The notes below the pieces were generated by a model. It saw nothing but the letters and a program-made list of their open reading frames with translations, did no database searches and was not told the origin of the DNA. Shown here piece after piece: positions 7,401-17,571 of a DNA stretch of 64,000 nucleotides. Both the position numbers and the translations under genes were made by a program. Numbering within the stretch: the first letter of the stretch is position 1; each line of letters starts with the position of its first letter. This stretch comes from Filimonas zeae (GTDB lineage Bacteria; Bacteroidota; Bacteroidia; Chitinophagales; Chitinophagaceae), in NCBI RefSeq assembly GCF_014641615.1, contig NZ_BMIB01000005.1:76150-140149 (forward strand). Direction: 5' to 3'.

Positions 7401-10400
7401 TTACTGCGCCAGAGAAATCCGGATTTGTAATCCGCCTCTGGTGGTAGTAATGGGTGAAGATGAAGAGATATAAGGTATTGTCTTCTGCTGATCGAAGTAC
7501 AGCTTCACGTTAATACGATTATTCAGGATATAATCTATGGAAGGCTGTATTTTAATCACTTTCTGGCCACCGGTACTGTAACTGGCATTCTGATCAAGCG
7601 TACTGTTGTTCTGTGTATCATCACGCATAGAAACATCCAGTGTAATATTAAGATCATTATTCAGCTTTTTACTTCCCCCACTGCCCGGCAGTGCAAAAGG
7701 CAACACTAACCCACGTTTACGCCAGCTGAAACCAAAATTCCATTGGGTACTTCTTACCTCACTCAGTTGATAGTCAATCAGGCTCATACTCAGCTGACGA
7801 CTTTTGATGTATTCAAACTTCACGTTCAGCTGGCTGATAGTGGTAACATCTATACCCAATAACGGGCTAAACTGCTCTTGTATGGTAAGGTTTGGCACCA
7901 GGAAATAAGGTACAAAGTTACCAGACACCGTATCTAAAAAGCCAGGAGAACCGAGATGGAACGGATCGTTAAAGTTAAGCGCGCTGGTATAGCTATTCAT
8001 GCTCAGTGTTCCGTTGTAACCATGTGTAAGTGTTACGTTAGAGAATACATTCTGCAGCCCCAGCATACGCGACAATCCGGTATAAGTAGCCCGCCAGTTA
8101 GGCATAGGCTTAATACCACTGAATGGGTTGGATTTAATATTGCGGTTAGATTGTTTGATAAGACTAACGCTATTAGGATCTTTTCCGCTATATGCTGCAA
8201 TGAATGCGGGTATAATTACTTCCTGTGAGTACCTTCCATAACCCGTATAATAACCATCCGGGGTTTTGGTTCCGTTCTGATAAGGGTTACTACGTGCAAG
8301 CCTTTCAGAGATAATCATACGGTTGTTCTGGAACTCTTTAAAAGTACCGGAAACCTCGCCTGAATTGTACTTGCGAAACATGGTTTTAAAGCTGATATAA
8401 GAAACACTGAAACCACCCGCTGCGTAAGGACTCAGGTGACCAAAATTGTTACCAGTGCCCGTAGTATCCTTAAATAGTTCTGAATATTCTTTGCTGAATG
8501 ATTTATCAAGATTCAGATCGACAGTAAACTCTCTTATCGGCTCCAGCCTACCCGTTAATGCCAGCCTTTGATCAAAGGTTTGCCTGAACATGAGGTTAAA
8601 AGTAGAATCGCGCGAAATAATCCCCTGCTTTGCTTTGGCATCCAGCCATTCTGTACCCGGCTGTTTGCCCAATACAAAGTCCATTCCCGGCTGCATACTG
8701 CTCCAGTTTTGCCCCAATACACGTGTGCTATCCATATAGCCCGGAACGCGGGTGCTATAGTTAGCGGTATAGTTAACAGAAACGGTCTTCACCATGGTAA
8801 GCAATCTGCCACCGGCTTTTACTATACCACCCGGATTAATAGGTTCATTGGCCTTTAACAGTTTCGCTGCCTTTCTGGCATCTCTTTTCTGCTGACGCCA
8901 TTTGCGCAGGGCTTCTCTTCTTTTTTTACCGGAAAGCCCTTTCACCACTTCCTCTCTGGAAGGTATGGTGGCCATGGGGTCTTTGCCGGCAGGGTTAACT
9001 GTGGGCGCTTTAGCAGGCTGCTTCTTTTGTGCAGGCCCGGCAGGCATGTCTATGGCATTTAACAGCTTCGATTTGCTATACAAACGCGTAAAGTCAAACT
9101 CTCCGTTTAACGTATTCTGCTGGCCATTTTCAATAATGTTACCCAGATTCAGGGCCAGGCGGCTGGCACCAATCCAGTTATAGTTGGCAGAGTAGCTATA
9201 GCGCACATTTATCCAGTCAGTCAATGGTAGTTTATTCAGCGGCAGGTTATAACTGGCCACTACTTTCTGTTGATATAAAGTATTACGCCCCCCCTTAAAG
9301 AAGTTATTTTTCACAGAGTCGCGCTTAGCCTTGGTATCCAGTCTGCCAGCCGGCTCGTCAACATAGGCTTTGTTTACGGCATTAAAATCCAGATTCAGTG
9401 AGCGTGCCAGATCCCAGCGGAAATTATAGTACCTGTCAAACGTAAAGTACTTGTCAAATGTGGTATCTACACGTTCCACTTTATTATCATAGGTATTAAT
9501 AATACGCGGTATATAGGTACCAAACTGGCGATTAATATCTGTTCTGAAACCTATTAAAGAAGGTGTAAGGTTAAAGTTGAAATCGGTTAATAAAGCAAAC
9601 CAGGGGCTCTTGCCTTTAAATAACCTTCTGAAGGGTTGTATGTATTTAGCCGTTCCGTTATAGGTGTAACCAAAGCCGCCATGATGTTTAATAACGCTAT
9701 TGCGGGTTATAAGCGGGCTGGTTTGTACAGTACTGGTGTATGAATAACTAAAGTCGAAGTTACTGATGCTCCATAGCTTCGGCTTTTTACCGGTATTACC
9801 AAACCTTACGTTGGTAAAGTTCAGCGTTTTAATAGTAGTCTGGTCCAACGCTACATTTTTTACAGAATCTCTTTTATTACCTGCCGTTGCCAGTACATCA
9901 TCCAGTTTTACATCCAGATTATAGGGATCATATTCCGGCGTATACGTTGTTTTATTAATGCTGGCGTATACAGGCATAGATACCCCAAGACTCTTAGGCA
10001 TCAGTTTACCCGCATCAATCTGCAATGCAGCATCAAACTGCATCATATCTTCCCGGGCTCTTTCATTAGTGCGCTGTTCAATACTACCCCATCCTTGTGT
10101 GTAAGTATTGGCAGATAAAGAGAAAGTACCCAGATCTGACAATTGCATATCTACCCTGCCCAATGCAGCCCAGCCTCCTTTTTCGTCAATTTCTGCAAGC
10201 CGCAGTTCGTTAAACCAAACCTCTGCATCCAATGGCAGAGTGTTAGCGTCGGTGGCATTTTCTACCGCAATAAGGAAAGCATTTACTTCGCCCAGGTTAG
10301 GGTTACCCATGATAGATATAGTGCGGCCACTAATCTGCTCCCGGTATATGTTACTTATAGGAGCGCCGTTGCTGTTTCTTCTCAGTTTTAGTTTTACCAG

Positions 10401-13400
10401 CTCCTGCAGGCTTACATTCAGTTCATTATCTATAGGCCATATCTGTTCTCCTGTAGCCGCCATGGAAGGCTGCGTGATTTTTAATGGAACCTTTATCTCA
10501 TAATAGTTATTAAGAAAGTCTTGTCCAATACGGATTACCGCATTCAATTCGTCATCCTGTACCGCTGTACGGCCGATCATAGATTCTGCGTGCATGAACA
10601 TAGATAAACGGCCATACTGACGCATATCCAGATTCATAGTTTTAAACACCGCCCTCGAATCACCATTTACCAGGCCCCTTACTTTTAAACTCATCGATTG
10701 CTCGTTCTGTAGCAGGTTGACACCATTATTGCTCAGCATCTGCACCCTTTCAATACCAGGAGGTATTCTGTAAGGAATAGGCCTCCGATCGCTATTATCT
10801 TCCAGGTTTACTGCCTGCACATCAAATGTAGTACCGCCGGTATTTTGTATCGGCCTGTAAGAACCGGTGGTATCCAGATCATAAGTAAAATTTCTCCATT
10901 GGTTACGAACAAGATCAAACTTTGCAAAACGCATTACCACTGAATCTTCAAAACCACTAAGAAATAAACGGATAAAACGAATGGATTTAAAATCGGGAAT
11001 ATTACCCACTTTTCTGGTAAAGTCATTTACCGGAATACGGTACAGATACCAGCTTTCCTCTCTGGCATTATTGTTAGGGGTAGTGGGTGTAAAAGTTCTT
11101 TTGTCGGTAATATATTTAGAGCCCACCTGCATATTGGGAGTAAGATTGATCTCATACTCATAATAATCTTCACTTTCATTCAGAGTGTTATCCCGGTTCA
11201 AATCTTCATTATCAGGATATAGCGTTGCTGCAGGAGAAAACAGTGAACCTCCGGATACAACCGGGGAGTTACCCTGCGGCCTGTTAAAGTTTTTATACCT
11301 CCCAAGAATACCGGTTTTGGCAGCATCATAACTTTCATCGCGGTACCATTTATAGTTATCCGAAGAAGGATCGTTAAAAGCATCCCGGAATACAGTAGAA
11401 AACTGAGTAAAGTTTACTGACAGATCATTCAGAAACTTACCTCTTTTCTGGCGTTCCCCCGCATCATCCAAACCATCAAAGCCCAGATCCTGAAAAGCAC
11501 GGTCTGAAGGTTCGTTACTAAAAGCCTGTGTAATCTGAATAGGGTTAATGGGCGTACGGCCCCAGGTAGTGGTACTATCTATTGAAGCAGATTGTGTAGG
11601 TGTATTTAAACCATTTTCATAAAACCTGCGACCGTCTTTAAGAACATCCTCACTAATGTCGCCCAGGTTGATATAAAGCTTACCACCCGTACTGTTGGGT
11701 TGCATAATATAAGGATCCTGTACCCAAAATTCAATAAAACCGATATTACCGGTTTCAAAGTCGGTTTGGTCAACGTTACGCATAATACCCCCCCAGCGAC
11801 TACGTGGGTTCAGCAGATTACCTTCGGCATCAATTTCAGAGGGGCTGCTGGAGTAGTTGTAAGGCCCTCTTTCTCTCGGGTAAAAGGCCAGATCTAAAGT
11901 AGTTGCCTGAACATCCACAATATTCGTGGTCTTTTGCGGAAACAATTCAGTGGTATAAACAGCACGCACCCGCGGATCTGACAACGCTTCTCTTTCTCCC
12001 CTTAGCGGGTTGTTTACATTGCTTACATCCTGTAATATAGGCTCAATATTATACCAGGCAAGCTTTGCCCGGTTTTTACCATAATCAATAGAATCGGTAA
12101 GCGTAGCTTCCGGAAACAACCCATTGCCCGCAGGCGTAGAGGCCATTACCCAGGAAGTGGTAGGAAAACGTATGTCAATACTGTTGGTAGAGCCTTCAAA
12201 GTCATCAATATAAACCGCTCCTTCTGTACCACTTCCAATTTGTCCGGCATGCCCCGGTTTTAACATAGCAAACTCACCATAAGCATTAATAGTACTCATG
12301 GTAGTGGAGTTATAAAAAGGCAGCTTATTTAATGCACGGGTAAGGCCGGGCCATTCTGAACGATAATTGAAATCGAGCCCGTACATGGAGTTGTTAATAG
12401 GGTCTTCTCCATAATTCACTTTAGTAAAGAAGGGTCGCTCTGCCAGCTTTTCAAACGTAGCGCCGATAGCCAGTTGCTTGCTCACCTCATAATCAAGACG
12501 CATACCCATAAAGCTGCGTTGCTGCAAGCCAAACGTAGCATTGTTTTCAAACTGCACATTTACCGGCACACCCGAAGAAAGTATGGCCTGGTTAATTACA
12601 CGCAGTGTGCCCAGGTTATAATCAATAATAAAGTCTGTGTTCTCCGTAAGCATTTGCCCGCCTGCTGTTACTTTTACCGATCCCTGTGGCACGTTCAGCG
12701 CTCCCAGATAAATCTCTGAAGTAGAGCTTCCTTTTACAGAGCCCTGCGCCACAAAACGGTTTACATTGGCATAGGTTTGCGCAATGGCTTTAATAGAATC
12801 GTACAACTGATAAAATACATACTTGTCTTTCAACGACTGCGGCATTCCTGCAAATGCCAGAGTATCCAGATCGCGCCCGAAAGGTTCCAGTACAGGGAAG
12901 ATAATTTTACCCTGTTGAGATAACACGGTAAATCCTTCTACATAGTCATATTCTCCATCCGGCAAAGGATCGTTCCTGTTGTTTAACCTGTCCAGGTTAA
13001 CAATGCGGAGCAATGATTTACCTTCTACACCAGGAGCACTTTCGGGCAGGTAACGCTTATAGCCACCACTGGGGTCCTGATACAATACATTCAGTTTAAA
13101 ATCCTGCTGCTGTAAACCGGTTACATCCAGCGAGTATACGTTCTTCATCAGTAACCTCCACAGAGGCAGATTTACACGCTGTGAAGTAGCTTTCAGCAGT
13201 TTTACAAACAGTACCTTTTGTACCCCTTTTGAAGAATCAACCGCTACATCCTGAGAAAATTCACCCACCTGATATACGCGGCCATTATAAGTATATTGAT
13301 AAGCAACACCCAATACCTGGTCTGACTGCAATTGCTGATTTAAACAGACAAAACCCGCCTGCGGGTTAAAATAATATTCAGAAGGATTCAGTTTACGGGC

Positions 13401-14657
13401 AAAAGTTTTTTCAAAATCATTCACGGGCCGTAAACCTCTTGCCTGTAGTAGTGAACTTACCAGATTGGGGTTACGGTTAGCCTCGTTACCTGCCAGAAAT
13501 CCGTACAAATCGTTAGCTCCGTTCTGTGGCAGCGGGCTGGATGTAGCAGAGTTAATACTGGTATTGTACGGAGCGTTTTCGCCCAGATCCATTAATCCCA
13601 CAACGTTTCTGGTTTCGGTAGTAGCACCCGTGCGGTTGGTAACCCATACTTCCACCCGGAGTATCTGTACCTGGCTGCTTACCACAGGCAGGTTACTCAT
13701 GGTTTTATTATAGGTATTACGGAAGTATTGGGCCATTAAGAAGTTCCGGTTCTCTTCATAATCATCCAGCTTCTTATTCAGCGTTTGTTTTAAACCGCCG
13801 CCCTGTAATGCCAGTGATTGCTTTTGCGACCTATCATTGGCCAGTGCCGTGGTAATACCTAAACGACCAAATTGCAACTGCGTTTTTATACCAAACAAAC
13901 TTTGTACGCTGGACATGAGTGTACCTTTGGATTGGAAAGAGATATTACCCGCTTCAATACTCCGGATAATTTCATCATCCATACCCTTATAATCCAGCTT
14001 TATCTGGTTTTCAAAATCGAAGTTGGCAAGTGTGTTATAGTTAATGGGTAGTTTAAGCTTATTACCAATGTTACCAATTACGTTCAGGTTGGCATTCATG
14101 TCAAAATCAAAACCACCTGTTTTCCGGGCACGTTCCGGCAGGGTTGGGTTATCTATCTTCTGGCCCTGATAGCCCAGCAACAAATCTACGTTACCCTGTG
14201 GCTTAATGTTTACTTTTAATCCACCACTATCTACCCCAAAAATGCGATCGAACAGTTTATTGTACATCTGCATTTTGGGGCGCCTTGATTTTTTATTCAG
14301 ATCAAAAAGCGTTTGCGACCGCTGGCTGAAATAATCCGCTTCTGCCTGTTGACTCCTTAAACGCCAGAACTCATCAAACGTGAGGTAAGTGGGTTTGCGG
14401 TAGTACGTTTTACCAACTTTTTCTACGATGTAATATTGACGGGTAACAGGATCGTATTCCACCGTACGTTTTAGGTAAGAGGTATCTCTGATATCAAAAG
14501 GATTAGCACGCGGAGCAGTGTAAGGGTCACCTCTCCGGTCTTGTATAGGAAAACGAAGTGAATCGGTTTTCTGGCCCTGTGCTTCCTGCACACAAAACAG
14601 CCAGCATACCAGCATAGGTATCCAATGAAACCGAAAACTATATTTGCGGGTTATCAA
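7401..14657 (-). CDS. sprA: Type IX secretion outer-membrane translocon SprA
   Basis: A 2418-residue protein, close to the roughly 2400 residues of Flavobacterium SprA (Sov in Porphyromonas). It starts with a signal peptide (about 29 residues, ending AQGQ). The long alternation of short beta strands and Asn/Tyr-rich loops fits the giant outer-membrane barrel through which type IX cargo leaves the cell. It is needed for gliding and surface adhesin export. Characteristic stretches include GAVYIDDFEGS, NPLRGERE and the TFDKYFTFDRYYNFRWDL region near residue 1730. An unusual Lys/Arg/Ala-rich insertion lies at about 1870-1940. It sits 42 bases after ruvA on the same strand. The two secreted proteins with CHU_C domains in this window are expected cargo. 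Confidence 0.95.
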   Translation of the reverse strand: MITRKYSFRFHWIPMLVCWLFCVQEAQGQKTDSLRFPIQDRRGDPYTAPRANPFDIRDTSYLKRTVEYDPVTRQYYIVEKVGKTYYRKPTYLTFDEFWRLRSQQAEADYFSQRSQTLFDLNKKSRRPKMQMYNKLFDRIFGVDSGGLKVNIKPQGNVDLLLGYQGQKIDNPTLPERARKTGGFDFDMNANLNVIGNIGNKLKLPINYNTLANFDFENQIKLDYKGMDDEIIRSIEAGNISFQSKGTLMSSVQSLFGIKTQLQFGRLGITTALANDRSQKQSLALQGGGLKQTLNKKLDDYEENRNFLMAQYFRNTYNKTMSNLPVVSSQVQILRVEVWVTNRTGATTETRNVVGLMDLGENAPYNTSINSATSSPLPQNGANDLYGFLAGNEANRNPNLVSSLLQARGLRPVNDFEKTFARKLNPSEYYFNPQAGFVCLNQQLQSDQVLGVAYQYTYNGRVYQVGEFSQDVAVDSSKGVQKVLFVKLLKATSQRVNLPLWRLLMKNVYSLDVTGLQQQDFKLNVLYQDPSGGYKRYLPESAPGVEGKSLLRIVNLDRLNNRNDPLPDGEYDYVEGFTVLSQQGKIIFPVLEPFGRDLDTLAFAGMPQSLKDKYVFYQLYDSIKAIAQTYANVNRFVAQGSVKGSSTSEIYLGALNVPQGSVKVTAGGQMLTENTDFIIDYNLGTLRVINQAILSSGVPVNVQFENNATFGLQQRSFMGMRLDYEVSKQLAIGATFEKLAERPFFTKVNYGEDPINNSMYGLDFNYRSEWPGLTRALNKLPFYNSTTMSTINAYGEFAMLKPGHAGQIGSGTEGAVYIDDFEGSTNSIDIRFPTTSWVMASTPAGNGLFPEATLTDSIDYGKNRAKLAWYNIEPILQDVSNVNNPLRGEREALSDPRVRAVYTTELFPQKTTNIVDVQATTLDLAFYPRERGPYNYSSSPSEIDAEGNLLNPRSRWGGIMRNVDQTDFETGNIGFIEFWVQDPYIMQPNSTGGKLYINLGDISEDVLKDGRRFYENGLNTPTQSASIDSTTTWGRTPINPIQITQAFSNEPSDRAFQDLGFDGLDDAGERQKRGKFLNDLSVNFTQFSTVFRDAFNDPSSDNYKWYRDESYDAAKTGILGRYKNFNRPQGNSPVVSGGSLFSPAATLYPDNEDLNRDNTLNESEDYYEYEINLTPNMQVGSKYITDKRTFTPTTPNNNAREESWYLYRIPVNDFTRKVGNIPDFKSIRFIRLFLSGFEDSVVMRFAKFDLVRNQWRNFTYDLDTTGSYRPIQNTGGTTFDVQAVNLEDNSDRRPIPYRIPPGIERVQMLSNNGVNLLQNEQSMSLKVRGLVNGDSRAVFKTMNLDMRQYGRLSMFMHAESMIGRTAVQDDELNAVIRIGQDFLNNYYEIKVPLKITQPSMAATGEQIWPIDNELNVSLQELVKLKLRRNSNGAPISNIYREQISGRTISIMGNPNLGEVNAFLIAVENATDANTLPLDAEVWFNELRLAEIDEKGGWAALGRVDMQLSDLGTFSLSANTYTQGWGSIEQRTNERAREDMMQFDAALQIDAGKLMPKSLGVSMPVYASINKTTYTPEYDPYNLDVKLDDVLATAGNKRDSVKNVALDQTTIKTLNFTNVRFGNTGKKPKLWSISNFDFSYSYTSTVQTSPLITRNSVIKHHGGFGYTYNGTAKYIQPFRRLFKGKSPWFALLTDFNFNLTPSLIGFRTDINRQFGTYIPRIINTYDNKVERVDTTFDKYFTFDRYYNFRWDLARSLNLDFNAVNKAYVDEPAGRLDTKAKRDSVKNNFFKGGRNTLYQQKVVASYNLPLNKLPLTDWINVRYSYSANYNWIGASRLALNLGNIIENGQQNTLNGEFDFTRLYSKSKLLNAIDMPAGPAQKKQPAKAPTVNPAGKDPMATIPSREEVVKGLSGKKRREALRKWRQQKRDARKAAKLLKANEPINPGGIVKAGGRLLTMVKTVSVNYTANYSTRVPGYMDSTRVLGQNWSSMQPGMDFVLGKQPGTEWLDAKAKQGIISRDSTFNLMFRQTFDQRLALTGRLEPIREFTVDLNLDKSFSKEYSELFKDTTGTGNNFGHLSPYAAGGFSVSYISFKTMFRKYNSGEVSGTFKEFQNNRMIISERLARSNPYQNGTKTPDGYYTGYGRYSQEVIIPAFIAAYSGKDPNSVSLIKQSNRNIKSNPFSGIKPMPNWRATYTGLSRMLGLQNVFSNVTLTHGYNGTLSMNSYTSALNFNDPFHLGSPGFLDTVSGNFVPYFLVPNLTIQEQFSPLLGIDVTTISQLNVKFEYIKSRQLSMSLIDYQLSEVRSTQWNFGFSWRKRGLVLPFALPGSGGSKKLNNDLNITLDVSMRDDTQNNSTLDQNASYSTGGQKVIKIQPSIDYILNNRINVKLYFDQQKTIPYISSSSPITTTRGGLQIRISLAQ

Positions 14658-14699
14658 TTTTCTGTCTAGCTCTGGTTAAGTACAATTATATCAATAGGC

Positions 14700-15299
14700 T
14701 CAAATATTTTTCAGGGCCATTTTTATTAACGCTTCCAGTGTAAGGTCGTCCGTAAGATGATTGGATTTTAATGCTTTCTTCAAAGCTTGTTCGGCTAGCG
14801 GCCTGGCTATTCCCAGACTAACAAGGGCATTCAGTGCGTCTGTTTCCATGGAGTACTGCTGGGCATCTACCGGGCTAAGCATAGCCACATCAGGCGCTTG
14901 CTTATTCAGTTTATCCTTCAGTTCCAGAATAAGTCGTTCGGCAGTCTTCTTTCCTATTCCTTTAATTCCTTCCAGTTGCTTTGCATTTCCCTGAACAATA
15001 GCCTTTACTATTTCTTCAGGTCTCATACCGGATAGCATCATTCTTGCAGTGGAAGCACCTACGCCAGACACACTAATCAACTGCAGAAAAAGATCTTTCT
15101 CTCTAAGCTCATGAAACCCATACAGTGTATGACCATTTTCTGTAATGTGCAGATATGTGAACAATTGCCCTTTTTCCAGGTTGCTTATGGCGGAGAAGGT
15201 GTGGAGGCTGATATGTAAGTCATAACCTACTCCATTCACATCTACGATCACCTGGGCCGGGGTTTTGTGCGCAAAAACGCCTCTTACAAATGCTATCAT
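14700..15299 (-). CDS. ruvA: Holliday junction branch migration protein RuvA
   Basis: 199 residues, the usual RuvA length. The N-terminal OB-fold domain starts MIAFVRGVFAHKTPAQVIVD. It is followed by two helix-hairpin-helix motifs (LISVSGVGASTARMMLSG and LEGIKGIGKKTAERLILELK) that bind the four-way junction, and a C-terminal domain III (about 150-199, ALVSLGIARPLAEQALKKAL) that contacts RuvB. It works as a tetramer that loads the RuvB motor on Holliday junctions during repair. It heads a two-gene unit with sprA and has a TATTTTTG promoter box just upstream. Confidence 0.96.
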   Translation of the reverse strand: MIAFVRGVFAHKTPAQVIVDVNGVGYDLHISLHTFSAISNLEKGQLFTYLHITENGHTLYGFHELREKDLFLQLISVSGVGASTARMMLSGMRPEEIVKAIVQGNAKQLEGIKGIGKKTAERLILELKDKLNKQAPDVAMLSPVDAQQYSMETDALNALVSLGIARPLAEQALKKALKSNHLTDDLTLEALIKMALKNI

Positions 15300-15313
15300 A
15301 TACCGAGTTATTT

Positions 15314-15321
15314 CAAAAATA
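15314..15321 (-). promoter_or_regulatory. ruvA promoter -7 box
   Basis: On the minus strand this reads TATTTTTG, an exact match to the Bacteroidetes TAnnTTTG box, 14 bases before the ruvA ATG. I see no clear -33 TTG. Confidence 0.5.
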
Positions 15322-15424
15322 GGGGTTTTTCTGCCGGATTTGTGTAATTTTTAACTAGTTGCGCATTAATTTTTTTATTTCTTCCATCCCTTAAAATTGA
15401 AAAACCAGATTAATTAATTGTCAA

Positions 15425-15432
15425 TACCTTTG
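15425..15432 (+). promoter_or_regulatory. fabH promoter -7 box
   Basis: TACCTTTG matches the TAnnTTTG consensus and lies 23 bases before the fabH ATG. A TTG at 15397-15399 is the best -33 candidate, with a slightly long 25-base spacer. Confidence 0.6.
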
Positions 15433-15455
15433 GCACCTTTAATTGAATTTATAGC

Positions 15456-16451
15456 ATGAACAAAATAAATGCAGCCATTACAGCTGTAGGAGGATATGTA
15501 CCGGAGTACAGGCTTACCAATCAGGAGCTGGAAAAGATGGTAGACACCAATAATGAATGGATTATAGCCAGAACAGGCATTGAGGAAAGACGTATTTTAA
15601 AGGGGGAAGGCAAAGCCAGCAGCGATATGGCCGCACCCGTAGTAGAAGAAATACTCAGAAAAAGAAATATCAGCGCCGAAGAAATTGATTGTATTATCTG
15701 TGCTACGGTTACCCCTGACATGGTGTTTCCGGCTACTGCCAATATTGTTTCTGACAAAGTTGGGGCTGTTAACGCCTTTGGTTTTGACGTTAGCGCTGCC
15801 TGTAGCGGTTTCATTTACGCCCTTACCACCGGTGCTGCTTTTATTGAAAGCGGCCGCTATAAAAAAGTAATTGTAATTGGCGTGGATAAAATGAGCGCCA
15901 TTATTGACTATACCGACAGAAATACCTGCGTAATCTTTGGTGATGGTGCCGGCGGCGTACTGCTGGAACCTGATGAAGAAGGCTATGGTTTGAAAGACAG
16001 TATTCTGAAAAGTGATGGTGCCGGAAGGCATTATCTGCATATGAAAGCAGGTGGTTCTCTGAAACCGGCTTCTATTGAAACTGTTACGGCCCGTGAGCAT
16101 TTTGCTTACCAGGAAGGTAAAACAGTATTCAAATTTGCCGTTACCGGCATGGCAGACGTGGGCGCACAGATACTGGAGCGTAATAACCTTACCGCTGATG
16201 ATATTGCCTGGTTAGTACCACACCAGGCAAACCTGCGTATTATTGACGCCACCGCTACCCGTATGGGCTTACCGAAAGAAAAGGTAATGATTAACATTAT
16301 GCGGTATGGTAACACAACGGCTGCCACCATACCACTATGTTTATGGGAGTGGGAAAAGCAGCTTAAAAAAGGTGATAACATTATTCTCGCAGCTTTTGGT
16401 GGCGGTTTTACCTGGGGTTCATGCTGGGTAAAATGGGCATACAACAGCTAG
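15456..16451 (+). CDS. fabH: Beta-ketoacyl-ACP synthase III FabH
   Basis: 331 residues, standard for FabH (KAS III), which condenses acetyl- or branched acyl-CoA with malonyl-ACP to start fatty acid synthesis. The catalytic triad is complete: Cys116 (SAACSGF), His256 (VPHQAN) and Asn286 (RYGNTTAA). The C-terminal FGGGFTWGS loop is present. The gene has its own promoter box and a strong terminator, so it is monocistronic; the plsX-rpmF genes that accompany it in many Bacteroidetes are not here. Primer preference (acetyl versus branched) cannot be read from the sequence. Confidence 0.95.
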   Translation: MNKINAAITAVGGYVPEYRLTNQELEKMVDTNNEWIIARTGIEERRILKGEGKASSDMAAPVVEEILRKRNISAEEIDCIICATVTPDMVFPATANIVSDKVGAVNAFGFDVSAACSGFIYALTTGAAFIESGRYKKVIVIGVDKMSAIIDYTDRNTCVIFGDGAGGVLLEPDEEGYGLKDSILKSDGAGRHYLHMKAGGSLKPASIETVTAREHFAYQEGKTVFKFAVTGMADVGAQILERNNLTADDIAWLVPHQANLRIIDATATRMGLPKEKVMINIMRYGNTTAATIPLCLWEWEKQLKKGDNIILAAFGGGFTWGSCWVKWAYNS

Positions 16452-16471
16452 ATTATGTAATAAGCTTTATC

Positions 16472-16507
16472 AGCGGCCGGTACCTGTGGTACCGGCCGCT
16501 TTTTTTT
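16472..16507 (+). terminator. fabH intrinsic terminator
   Basis: A perfect 13-bp stem (AGCGGCCGGTACC, 16472-16484, with 16488-16500), loop TGT, then seven further Ts. It lies 20 bases past the fabH stop. Confidence 0.93.
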
Positions 16508-16556
16508 ACATATTCCTGGCATGAAAATGAGTAACTTGAAGTAGAAAGCTGTTAAT

Positions 16557-17000
16557 ATGAAACATCTAACCTTACTCTTGTCCTTTACACTCGGATGCCT
16601 GCTATTTGCCGATGCGCAGAAAACCTCAGTAGAACATACATGGTATAACGCCGAAAAAACGTCTAAAATTCAGATATATAAGGCTACAGATGGTAAATTT
16701 TACGGCAAAATTACCTGGTTGGCGCAGCCCAATGATGAAAATGGTAAGCCCCGTACAGATGTTAAGAATCCTAAGGATAATTTGCGTAATACACCATTAC
16801 TCAACTATCCCATCCTCAAAGCATTTGTTCAAAACACCAAAGATGCAAATGTGTACGAAGAAGGTACTGTTTACGATCCAAAATCGGGTAAAACCTACTG
16901 CGGCAAATTGACTGTAGAAGGTAAAACATTGCGTTTAAAAGGCTTTGTCTGCGGCTTTTCACTGCTTAGCCGCTCCAGCACCTGGGAACTTGCTGAATAA
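16557..17000 (+). CDS. Exported DUF2147-family protein
   Basis: 147 residues with a signal peptide of about 20 residues (ending ADAQ). The body matches DUF2147: KIQIYKATDGKFYGKITW, then a YDPKSGKTYCGKL motif and a final GFSLLSRSSTWEL. The family forms a small lipocalin-like beta barrel in the periplasm. Its function is not established, though members occur near lipid and envelope genes. Two Cys (in YCGKL and FVCGF) may form a disulfide. It stands between the fabH terminator and the GNAT gene and is probably expressed alone. Confidence 0.8.
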   Translation: MKHLTLLLSFTLGCLLFADAQKTSVEHTWYNAEKTSKIQIYKATDGKFYGKITWLAQPNDENGKPRTDVKNPKDNLRNTPLLNYPILKAFVQNTKDANVYEEGTVYDPKSGKTYCGKLTVEGKTLRLKGFVCGFSLLSRSSTWELAE

Positions 17001-17049
17001 GCATTAATAGAAATGACCCACCTGTGCAAATAGGCTCATCCGGGTTATT

Positions 17050-17062
17050 GCGTAATTTACGC
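17050..17062 (+). promoter_or_regulatory. 13-base palindrome before the GNAT gene
   Basis: GCGTAATTTACGC reads the same on both strands around a central T, 41 bases before the GNAT start. It could be an operator; nothing else supports this. Confidence 0.25.
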
Positions 17063-17102
17063 TTCCAATAATGTAAATAACGCCTTAACCTAACAGAAGA
17101 GA

Positions 17103-17567
17103 ATGAGCATTACTATACGCAGGGCCGAACAGGCGGACTGCCCCAGACTGATGGAATTAGTGCGCGAACTGGCGCTTTACGAAAAAGCCCCCGGGGAAGT
17201 AACCGTTACATTGGAGCATTTTGTAGAAAGTGGCTTTGGCCCCTCACCTGTATGGTGGGCTATTGTAGCAGAAACAGCAGTATCTGAAACTGAGAAAAAT
17301 GTGGTGGGCTTTGCCCTGTATTACATCCGCTACTCTACCTGGAAAGGCCAGCGTATGTACCTGGAAGACCTGCTGGTTACCCAGGAATGGCGCGGTAAAG
17401 GAATAGGCTCTCTACTATTTCAGCAATTGTTTCAGGAAGCAAGGGAGCGGCAGTTAAAAGCTGTTAGCTGGCAGGTGCTGGACTGGAATGAACCCGCCAT
17501 TAATTTCTATAAAAAGCTGAATGCCAGTTTTGATGGGGAATGGATCAACTGTGCAGTGAACGTATAA
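17103..17567 (+). CDS. GNAT-family N-acetyltransferase
   Basis: 154 residues forming one GNAT fold. The acetyl-CoA pyrophosphate loop is QEWRGKGIGSLL, preceded by the beta-4 strand RMYLEDLLV and followed by WNEPAINFYKKLNA. The N-terminal layout (IRRAEQADCPRLMELVRELALYEKAPGEV) is that of the diamine/spermidine acetyltransferase-like group, which includes thialysine acetyltransferases. Substrate is inferred from this resemblance only. It converges on fabD; a long inverted repeat lies between the two stops. Confidence 0.85.
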   Translation: MSITIRRAEQADCPRLMELVRELALYEKAPGEVTVTLEHFVESGFGPSPVWWAIVAETAVSETEKNVVGFALYYIRYSTWKGQRMYLEDLLVTQEWRGKGIGSLLFQQLFQEARERQLKAVSWQVLDWNEPAINFYKKLNASFDGEWINCAVNV

Positions 17568-17571
17568 TAAA

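Noticed and set aside
15597..16100. 167-codon frame antisense to fabH
   Set aside because: It is a mirror of a highly conserved gene, with no plausible product.
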